Assembly (NCBI RefSeq): GCF_030272615.1
Contig: NC_081413.1
Location: forward strand, 98,457,239 to 98,521,238
Reading direction: 5' to 3'
DNA: 64,000 nt
DNA from: Cryptomeria japonica
Lineage: Eukaryota > Streptophyta > Pinopsida > Cupressales > Cupressaceae
In this document: piece after piece, positions 55,851 to 64,000 of the stretch
Layout: every line of letters starts with the position of its first letter
Numbering within the stretch: position 1 is the stretch's first letter
The notes under the pieces: generated by a model
Told to the model about the DNA's origin: nothing
Database searches by the model: none
The model's input: only the letters and a program-made list of their open reading frames with translations
Made by a program: the position numbers and the translations under genes

Positions 55851-58034
55851 GATCGAAGACCCCTCCTCTTGGTCAATAGAATTTGGTCATTTAGTAGGAT
55901 TTTCTCCCCGAGTCTGATAAGTTTGATTATCTTTCTCTATTATCAAATCTTCTATTCTTATTCTACTCATTTGTAACATAGTTGAGGTCCCTCTTCCTCT
56001 TCGAACCAATCTCTAATGATTCTCAATGGTGGAGGTCCCTTAGGTCCTCTTATCAACCTCTTATAGACTACAAGGTCTTCATCAGGAGTTTCTTTAAGCT
56101 TCTATTTCTCTCTTGTTGGGTTGGTCCTTTGGTGAGCTAATCATGGAGTAGCAACAACAAGAGTAGGAGGAGATTTTCTCTTTTTTTCTTGGGAGCATTG
56201 ATAGAAGGAGCCTCCTAAGTTTCATTGTTGTTATTCATGTTTCTATGCACGTTCAAAGGAAGTTTCTCCATGTAAGGTCTTGCATGACCTGTAGGGTTCC
56301 TAGGGGGAGGTTGCTTCCTATATGTAGATGTACCCTTCTTGCCTTTTGAAGTGTTAGCCCATTCTTTCAGCGACTTCCTTTCTACTTGTGGTATAGGGAA
56401 TATATCATATGGACAACTTATTCATTCATTGGTCTAGTGCACAACATGTCATTCCCTTTCTTTCATATCTTCGCATTCAATCAAATTCTCATCTACATTA
56501 TGAATGGGAATATTAAAAATTCCCTTATTAAGGGATGCAGTCTGTTTTTGCTATCCCTTTTCCTTATTTCATCAAACACCCAAATTATTTCAGCTTGAGC
56601 TACTAAATCAAGGTCCAACCTACAATAGTCTCTTATTCTTACATTGTGGTCATCTATACTGTTGGACCAATGATCCATAATGTCTAGCACATATTTGAAG
56701 TGAGAATCCATTACTCTGTTGAATGTGCCTATGGAGTCAAATTTATTTTGTTCTATTTGTAATGGTCTTAAAAAAAATCTAATAATTCAACCTCCACATT
56801 CTTAGAAATTTTCATCTCAAGACAATACTTGGCACCTATTCTCACAAGCAACTAAAAGCATGGCTTTTGTATTCTTTCCACTAATTTGTATGCATTTGAT
56901 GTTTGTCTACATAACTCCAAAATAATTAACCTATCACATAGATATCAAGACAACTTATCAGGTGGAATTGTACAACCGACTACCCATATGTAAGAGAAAG
57001 TTCTAAACTGAATGAAATAACTTCCAAATATTTGAATCTTAGTTATAGTATTAGGTGAGAACCTCTTTCCAAAAACCCCTCTAGAGTTCTTATAATTTCA
57101 AAAAGAAAAAAATTATTAATTGTGTAATGATTGTTCCTACTCCTCTCCAATGTCAGCTAGGGGTATGATTGAATATCTTCAAGTTAAGATCTATGAGAGA
57201 TCCTACCTTATTCAAACCTAGATATGTAACTTGATGAGTTAGTAGATACACCAAATATGATGTCACATATAAGTTTGGGTCTCTTTTAACCCTTAGTGTT
57301 TGCTCATCCAAATTATCACTGATCATCCTTCCCCAATCAATGAACACTTTTCTTGTAAAGATAATCTTGATGAACAAAATCATCCATGGAAGGAGTTATT
57401 TTGCATCTATTAGACCTACCACTTTGTTGAGGAGGGTGACATAGTCCATTGCATCCATATGAAGATATTCTCTGTGAATGATCTTCATTTTCTTCAATTA
57501 ATTTGGCTTCTTATATTTCTTGAGTAGATGCTCATTAATGTTGGAAATCGGATTCATTGTTCCTCAAAAGTGAATGTTACTGCTACATATTGGTCATTTC
57601 TTTGAATATGGAAGATTGCTTCCATAGCATCAGGAGAAATATCTAGGATTATCTCCCCAATGGACCACAAAATCTTCACTCATCTGAATTCTAATTTGTA
57701 GGATAGGCCATGACCAGGTCTAGAGATTGTAAAGAGACAATTAATCTAGCTACTTGCACCAACTCAAACCACACCAAAGATGTATCCCATGGGGTCATCC
57801 CATCTAATTTTGACATCCTAATAAAAAAGTATTGTAGGTCAACATGTTCCAAATTGGTGTTTCTAATGTCTCTATCTACTAAGTGCAACATAGTCAGAGG
57901 AAGGTAGCCGTTGAAATTCCACTTCATCAAGATGACCTTTTGTTGAGAAATTACTAGTTTTACATTAAAAAAGTCAAATTAGAATCCTTCTATTGGGTGA
58001 GAAACAATTATACTAAGAGTGGTTAAATACCTTA
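55851..58034 (-). pseudogene. decayed ORF F, N-terminal part, unknown family
   Basis: Reading from about 58,034 downward, with frame changes and stops, a long protein can be followed: ILMKWNFNGYLPLTMLHLVD and EHVDLQYFFIRMSKLDGMTP (57,930-57,691), ISPDAMEAIFHIQRNDQYVA, REYLHMDAMDYVTLLNKVVG, then open pieces 57,383-57,153 (FIDWGRMISDNLDEQ, YVTSYLVYLLTHQVTYLGLN) and 56,711-56,493, and a Pro/Lys-rich part near 56,300. It then meets element B at 55,850 and continues at 48,485. I do not recognise the family; no retroelement enzyme motif is present. It could be an extra ORF of a large plant element or a dead host gene. Confidence 0.5.
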
Positions 58035-58149
58035 TTGAAATAAAAACATTAAAAATAAGCAAGTAAAAATTGAAATTAAACAAAGCCTTGAAATCTAACA
58101 TATAACTACTTATTTTTCATACCTTTTTAAACAAACCAACCCTTTTATT

Positions 58150-58575
58150 GCAAGGCCGGGCATGTTTACATCCCCGATCCTTGCCTTATAGCATATAGTA
58201 AAAAATTTGAGGGTCATGGATGTAAACATCCTTGATCCCCACTTTGCATTGGTATTTGGGTTGTTGGGGGTTGAGGATGTGAACATCCCTGATCCCCGCT
58301 TTGTGGTGTGGAATTGGTATGTAGAGAGGTCAGGGATGTGAACATACCTGATCCTTTCTTTTTTACAATATCAATCTTTCAGGTGTCAAGAATGTAAACA
58401 TCCCCGATACCTACTTCAAATCTCATGGAAGATGTCATGGGTCAGGGGTATCCTTATCTCTAGCCTAGTTCCAGGTATCAAGGATGAGGTATCCTTGATC
58501 CTTGTAAAGATTTCCTTCATTTCCTTTTGGTTTTGTAGGTCAAGGAGTTGAGGATGTAAACATCCTTGATCCCTA
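58150..58575. repeat. cluster of palindromic GGATGTnnACATCC repeats
   Basis: At least seven units, about 55-90 bp apart, carry a dyad such as GAGGATGTGAACATCC or GGATGTAAACATCC, often extended to TCAGG...CCTGATCC (58,163, 58,220, 58,273, 58,335, 58,388, 58,480, 58,550). Looser relatives occur at 59,170-59,340. No gene is supported here; the ORF at 58,416-58,637 lies inside the repeats. Confidence 0.75.
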
Positions 58576-58639
58576 CTTAGGTCATTTTCTTTCTTTATAA
58601 TCCTTAGTCGCTCAAAAACATGATCATTTTGATTCATTT

Positions 58640-59570
58640 TAAATCAAACATTGATTGGTGTATGTTTTTAGGGCATAAAATAGGGGTAGAAACCCCAGTT
58701 ATTAGATGCAAAAGCAATCTAAATTTAAAGAAACCTCTAAATTTAACTAAGGGAATGGACTAAGCAATAGAGAATGCAAGAAAAAACTAAATAGAATCCC
58801 TAACATATACTCCCATGGCTAGTGAAATGACAAGGGTAATCATATGGGCTACTCACTAACACAATAGATGATGCAAGGTGTGAAACCCCATAGGACTGAC
58901 CCTAACACAAGATGCAAAATTAAAAGAAAAAACAAAGAAATAAAACAAAAACAAAACCCTGCCTCAAAATTAAAAACCCACCACTCAACTCTAATAAATT
59001 GTCTAAGGAACCCAACTATACTCACACATACTAAATAGTAGGAAATTAGTTTGCAAGAAACAAAAAAATCAGAAAGCGAAGTGAAAAAATAAAAGCCCAA
59101 ATTGGGTATATATAGGCCCAAAAGGTACATTAAATATGGTCACATAGTATGTGAGGTGATTCCCCTTAGAGGGTCAAGGGTTAGGGGTAACAGGGTCACT
59201 TGGGAGATGAACACCTACATCCCCAATCCTCATTCCTTAAGAGGGATCATTGAGGGTTGGGGATAGCAGGATCCCAGATCATTTCCTTAGAGGTAGAAAC
59301 AAAGACAAGACTGGGAGTCAGGGGTCAAGGATCCTCGACTCTAAAATGGAAAAGGGATCTCTGAACCTTGATCTCTACAAGCCCAAAAGAGTAGAAAGGA
59401 GAGAAGAAAATGAAAAATAAAGAAAAAAAAGGAGAAGAAAAGGAGAAGAACAAATGGGGAAAAAAAAAGATGGGAAACAAAAGTAAAAGTGAAAAGAAAT
59501 AAAACAAAATGGGGGTCCCTATTTACTCAAGTGAGAAAATGGGGCATGAGTTGTGGAGGCACAATAATTT
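58640..59570. other. no gene seen
   Basis: Purine-rich on the plus strand from 59,380 to 59,520 (GAAAA/AGGAGAAG runs), plus loose copies of the upstream dyad repeat. No supportable ORF. Confidence 0.5.
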
Positions 59571-59727
59571 GTATGTATGTATGTATGCATGCATGCATGC
59601 ATGCATGCATGTATGTATGTATGCATCCATGCATGCATGTATGTATGCATGTGTGTATGTATGTATGTATGCATAAATGCACGCATGCATGCATGTATGT
59701 ATGAATGAATAAATGCATGCATGCATG

Positions 59728-59761
<34 letters not shown>

Positions 59762-59762
59762 T
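59571..59762. repeat. (GTAT/GCAT)n tetranucleotide microsatellite
   Basis: About 190 bases alternate blocks of GTAT and GCAT units with few interruptions. All predicted Cys-Met-His or Ile-His-Thr proteins across it are by-products of the repeat. Confidence 0.95.
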
Positions 59763-60660
59763 CTTAAAAAAAATATGGAAATTGACCTTAAGAGGAAAAT
59801 ACAAGGAAAGAAGGATGAGGAGAAATAATGTGAAGAAAGGATAGATAAATGGGAAAAGGTTGATGATGTGTCTCTTAATTAAATTAAGATAATTAAATTA
59901 AAATGCAGGTTTAATGAAAAATAGTGTGGGTTTGAGGTGAAATTGGAAGGAAAAACTAAAATAGGGTTAAACTAGAGTTTAAAGGGAATGAAGAAAGGTG
60001 GAAGGGGAAACAAGAAAAACAAGTGAAAAAAAAGGAAAATATGTAAGGGGATGAAAGGCATTATAATAAAGTGTTTAAATAATAAAATTAACAAGAGGGT
60101 GATGAGGGCTTGAAAGCAAAATGGCTAAGAAATAGAAGGCATGGATAAAATATGATTTGGAAGATAGAAGATAAGGGTGGGAGATGAAAATAGAGGAGAA
60201 TAATTTAAGATAGGGAGAGGGATGGGATAGGATATAAAAACTAAAAAATAAGTAGAAGATACTTTAAAAATAATGAAAACCTTAAAGGAACAAGCTCACC
60301 TAATTCAAAACCATAGAAATTTAACCACCTAGCGATAAAAATTTACTTGCAATAATTGCCAAGGACCTTATAAAAATTGTTGTAGAGCTTGCAGAGGAAA
60401 CTCATACTCTTAAAAATTTCAAAGTAGTGTAGTAGGCTCATCTAATAGTATAATAAATCTAATAGCATTACTAATTGAAAATTTTACTTTTATATGTTAA
60501 AATGAGATGAAGTTGGATCCATTTTATAAATTTTGAAGAAATTTGAAATAGAAAATGTAGTAGGTTTCAACTATCTCTAATAATGAAATTATAATTTATT
60601 TGTTCATTTGGAGGATGAAAGTACTTGGCTACCACCTTGGGGAGTATTTAATGTGGTATG
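59763..60660. other. no gene seen
   Basis: A/G-rich plus strand with GGAAAAG-type words, no open frame of interest. Just before 60,661 there is ACCTTGGGGAGTATTTAATG, which could be the polypurine end of a gypsy interior. Confidence 0.45.
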
Positions 60661-61310
60661 TGTAGACACTCAAAATTCACCACCTTTAGTTAGTTTACCC
60701 CTATTTCATATAATTCCAAATCATTTATATTAATTAAATAATATCCTATTATTTAATTAATATTATCTATTTTTCTATTTTCCTAAGTCCTAGTCTAAAT
60801 TAAATAATTGCATTTAATTATTCACTCTTAACTTTATCCTTTTCCTCCAAATAATTAAATAAATAAATGTTATTTATTTGATTCCATCCTCACATGTCAC
60901 ATCCTCTAACACTTTTCATTATCTCTTAATCTCCACCTAACTAATCCCCTAATCATTTGCACATTACCTAATCCTAATTAAGTGAGTTTGACCCACTTCA
61001 AATTCTCATACAATCTCCTACCATCACATCAATCACATGGTTCTTGTCCCCTCAATTACCCTCTCCATATTGTCAATCCTCCATCTCCCTCTCAACTTAC
61101 CTCATGCTTCCACCACTTGGAACCATCTCATGAGGTGAGATGACCATTCCATCCTCCACCCTTGATATTAATCTCTCAATATTTATCATCCATCCTTTTT
61201 TTCATCATCAATATATTGATTGAACCCTTAGCAATTTTTATCTCATCTTACTTATTTTTTATTTGATTATTGTTGTGTTGCTAAATTTCAAGAGCACACA
61301 TCCAAATCAA
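60661..61310 (+). repeat. gypsy-type LTR start
   Basis: TGTAGACACTCAAAATTCACC is the kind of LTR opening common in plant gypsy elements and follows a purine tract. The sequence after it is AT-rich with LTR-like composition. I place the end near 61,310 only because an ATAACA end lies there; there is no second copy to confirm it. Confidence 0.35.
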
Positions 61311-62259
61311 TAACATGCGAAAATATACACAATGAAGAGATTGACATATTTGGTTTACACTAAATTTCATTATGCTTTGATCTCTTTTTAGCCTAATCTT
61401 GATGGTTGCTTTTATTTGTGATCTTGAGTTACTTTTTATGCTAAATCAATTCATTTCAAACCACTTTTTGTTGCATACAGTAAGGTCCTTGGGGTCATAT
61501 GAGGCTCATTTTTTAAGGAGAGATAAAGCTCAAAATGGGTCATCTACTAGTTGGTGGTTAAAGCTAAGAAAATGTTTGAGGCACACAATTAAAGAAAATA
61601 AGAGGGTGTTTAGATACAAGTTAGGGATAAAGGAAACATTTAAATGTTTAATTAAAATGGGGAAAAGAGAAAAAAATAAAAGTAATATAATGGGTAAAGG
61701 AACATGAAAATGGAAAGAAATTAATTAACAGGGAAAGTAAATAAATAAGAAATAAACAAAGGGTTCAAATTGTGTGATAGTAAGAAACTTAGGTTAAAAA
61801 AATATCATAAGGAATAAGGTAGGAAAGTGAATAAAATGATAATAGAGGTATTAAATATAATTAGAGTAAGTTCGTTCATCAATTTTTCCCTCAACTTTAG
61901 TAGGATCACAATGAGCTAAAAGGAGAAATTCTAGTAAAGTAAGAATATAGTAAATGCATAGCTAGTTATTAAATATAAAGAATACTTTACCACATATAGA
62001 TATAGTTTTGGATCTTCATTCTTACTTTTGTACCTATTCCTAAAAAAAATCCAATGAGAGTAGTCACTATATTCTCAAAAAAGAAAATTACGCTAATACA
62101 TAGAAAATAGAAGTACAACCAGTTTGTAAATTTACATGTTTAAAGAAATATGAAATCTAATCACATAATAGAAACACATTATTTACCATCATAAGCTAAA
62201 TGTTTTAATACAAAAATTATCAAAAGAAAACATTAATCTTTAACTGTTGGCTTTGTTAT
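61311..62259. other. no gene seen
   Basis: AT-rich sequence. The ORF 61,399-61,707 has no recognisable motif. Possibly leader or decayed interior of the gypsy element. Confidence 0.4.
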
Positions 62260-62465
62260 TGTGAGGATCCAGTTATAACTAAGAGGGGAGGTGAATCAGT
62301 AATAAGGATAAACTGCAATCTTTCACCAATCTACAAAATACTTCACAAAACAGTTCATAACCAGTACCGGTAGCTGATCAAACAATCTCCAAATCGGTTT
62401 TACCAAAAAAATTACCGGTAGCAACTTAAGAGTTCATCATTAAGAGAATATAGTGAAGACATTAA
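62260..62465 (-). repeat. truncated copia LTR
   Basis: TGTGAGGATCCAGTTATAAC opens an LTR that carries the AGAGGGGAGGTGAATCA block also found near the start of the P1 LTR (2,876-2,895) and of the next LTR (62,488-62,512). It is cut after 206 bases by the next element. Confidence 0.5.
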
Positions 62466-63518
62466 TGTTAGGACTGGAGGCAACTGAGAGGTGGGGGGGG
62501 GGTGTGAATCACTTGTCTATTAATTTCAACCCAAATATAACTTAATCAAACTTGATACTTAATACTGGTAAACCAAACTTAATGTTGGTTGACAGGTTAG
62601 CAGTTAATATTAATATCAGTGAAACTCAATGCATAAAATCGAAAGAGAAACAACATCCACAACACATAACATGGAGATTTGTGCGTGGAAACCTTACCCA
62701 CAATCAGATGATACTACTATAAATAGTATGTGTATGCAAATGGGGTCTGCACATGCAAAAAAGCCAACCCCCTAGAGCTCACTGCTCAATCACAAAATAG
62801 GAGTCACACTGACTACAATTGGATGATTAAATCCAATGATAATGTACTACTCAAAGTAGCATCTCCAATGTTGGATTCAGTACCAATTAAGATCTGATAA
62901 TCACCTTCAAACCTTCCTTTAACCTTCTCTATGGTCTTCTCATATGATCTTTAATATTCGCACATACCATGTTACAATAACATAACCATATACCGTCTCC
63001 TTGTCATCTCACAAATGAGATCTTACATATATACCAAAACGTAAGATCAAATGTGTAGGTCGGCTAACTAAAAATATTACAATTAAATCAATTACAAATA
63101 AGTCAAGATGTGATGCATCATGTCAGCTCAATACATTTACAACAATATCCAATTAATTAAATCATCTCTATAACGTGCCATGCTGATTTGGAATAGATAA
63201 TGCATGCCAGTCCATAACCTAGACCAATTTACCGGTAACAACAAATATGTCAACCCGATTAGACCAATAGCCAAAATACCAAAACAAAGTATCCAAACCA
63301 TGTCTTTGACATAACCAAATGATCTCCAAATGATAACAAGTCATCCTCGGTGCCGGTGAACAATATAACCTACCGGTGAATAGTATACCGGTGATTGTGC
63401 ATAAGTCACTGAACATGCAGGTTAACATAATGTGTTAGTTCAACATAACCAAAGATCTCCAGAAGATAAGTGTTGACATCAATGACAAAACCAATGCAAC
63501 ACATCCATAATACCAACA
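62466..63518 (-). repeat. copia LTR, right-edge element
   Basis: TGTTAGGACTGGAGG to ATACCAACA in plus-strand reading. The inner end TACCAACA and the neighbouring tract match the P1 layout (GCCAACA then ATCTCCCC). It is rich in CCGGTA words. Confidence 0.75.
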
Positions 63519-63535
63519 ATCTCCCCTTTTGGCAT
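63519..63535 (-). other. polypurine tract, right-edge element
   Basis: The minus strand reads TGCCAAAAGGGGAGAT next to the LTR, nearly the same as P1's tract. Confidence 0.75.
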
Positions 63536-63901
63536 TGATGGCAACACAAGATGGAAAAATATCTAAGTGCCAAAACAGAATGCCAAAAACCAAAAACCAA
63601 CAATCTCCAGAATAGATCAATACCAGAAATCAAAATACAAATGCAGAGAGTATATATCTCTCCCCCAATGAATAATCTCTCCCCAAAGGATAATGTTAGT
63701 GTTTTTCCATAGATATCTCTCCCCCTTTGACATCAAATGCCAAAGCAATATAAATACCAGAACATACAACCAATTCATGGAACCAATAACAATAACCAAT
63801 TGTTATAACCAACTACTCCCCCTGAGAAGTAGCTCTCCTCCACCAAACTCGGAAAAAGTTACTCTGTTAATTCTGTCGGTTTGATGCCAATCATCAACTG
63901 T

Positions 63902-64000
63902 CTAAGTCTCTACCAGTGATGGTATAACCCCAAGCTGCTCTCTGAGATATTCAAAAGTTTCCTTAGGCAAAGGCTTAGTAAAGATATCTACAATTTTCTC
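63902..64000 (-). CDS. copia RNase H C-terminus, partial
   Basis: From the window edge the minus strand reads 32 residues ending in a TAG at 63,902: KIVDIFTKPLPKETFEYL is the conserved end of copia RNase H, followed by REQLGVIPSLVET. P1 ends in the same way (VDIFTKPLPRNTFEYLGSKL). The rest of pol lies to the right of the window. Confidence 0.85.
   Translation of the reverse strand, partial: EKIVDIFTKPLPKETFEYLREQLGVIPSLVET

Larger units (their letters stand above)
62466..64000 (-). mobile_element. copia element at right edge, 3' end only
   Basis: A minus-strand copia inserted in the truncated LTR: 3' LTR 62,466-63,518, polypurine tract, 3' untranslated part and the C-terminus of RNase H, then the window ends. 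It is related in LTR style, polypurine tract and protein end to P1. Confidence 0.82.

Noticed and set aside
58150-58575. Tandem repeats as a CRISPR or an origin of replication
   Set aside because: The dyads drift, spacing is irregular after the first four, and there is no associated gene. Reported only as palindromic repeats.
59489-59804. Four ORFs with Cys-Met-His or Ile-His-Thr repeats
   Set aside because: They are readings of the GTAT/GCAT microsatellite in different frames.
1-64000. Hidden tRNA or rRNA genes
   Set aside because: The tRNA-like words found (TGGTATCAGAGC and variants) are primer-binding sites beside LTRs; I saw no cloverleaf or rRNA block. A tRNAscan-type search was not possible here.

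Overview
The window looks like repeat-rich, low-GC nuclear DNA from a large-genome vascular plant. The style, a dense stack of old and young Ty1/copia and Ty3/gypsy elements with no intact host gene, is what I would expect of a gymnosperm, but I cannot name a species from the sequence. I see no rRNA, tRNA, CRISPR array or bacterial gene. Nearly everything that can be read is retrotransposon, or decayed ORF of unknown origin.

Layout. 1-11,894: the gag start, primer-binding site and a very long LTR (about 3.58 kb after removing the insert) of a minus-strand gypsy element. This LTR is split by a complete minus-strand copia element, P1 (2,827-10,510, 1.5-kb LTRs, 5-bp target duplication GAGAA). 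11,895-14,206: a plus-strand copia remnant (R1), cut at both ends. 14,207-27,554: element A, a plus-strand element with gag and protease but no reverse transcriptase or integrase. Its right LTR is split by a minus-strand copia, D (20,888-27,068). D's gag-pol frame is unbroken by indels but carries 14 nonsense codons, and its 5' end is replaced by an inverted partial copy. 27,556-31,130: the start of another LTR-like sequence and a decayed ORF of unknown family. 31,131-36,636: a 220-bp tandem duplication whose second copy holds element C (31,373-36,432), a young minus-strand copia with gag and protease only, 457/478-bp LTRs and a perfect AGATT duplication. 36,637-39,757: a decayed plus-strand copia remnant (R2) and an LTR. 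39,897-42,806: element E, with 1.2-kb LTRs around only about 0.5 kb of non-coding interior. 42,960-43,500: a degenerate 70-bp tandem array. 43,500-46,900: no recognisable gene. 46,900-58,030: a long minus-strand decayed ORF of unknown family (F), split by element B (48,486-55,850), a relative of A. 58,150-59,760: a cluster of short palindromic repeats and a tetranucleotide microsatellite. 60,661-64,000: a gypsy-type LTR start, a truncated copia LTR, and the 3' end of a further minus-strand copia that runs out of the window.

How the parts relate. D and C share the 3' region next to the polypurine tract, the gag/protease architecture and the tRNA-Met-type primer site. C lacks everything from the pre-integrase domain onward, so C is plausibly a non-autonomous passenger of a D-like family. 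A and B share LTR layout, a TATA-like promoter, primer site, PPKD-type peptide repeats and the same His/Cys motif, and both lack reverse transcriptase. They look like one gag-only gypsy-like lineage. LTR comparisons by eye put C as the youngest insertion (2 substitutions plus one 21-bp indel), with E (about 3%) and P1 (about 4.5%) older.
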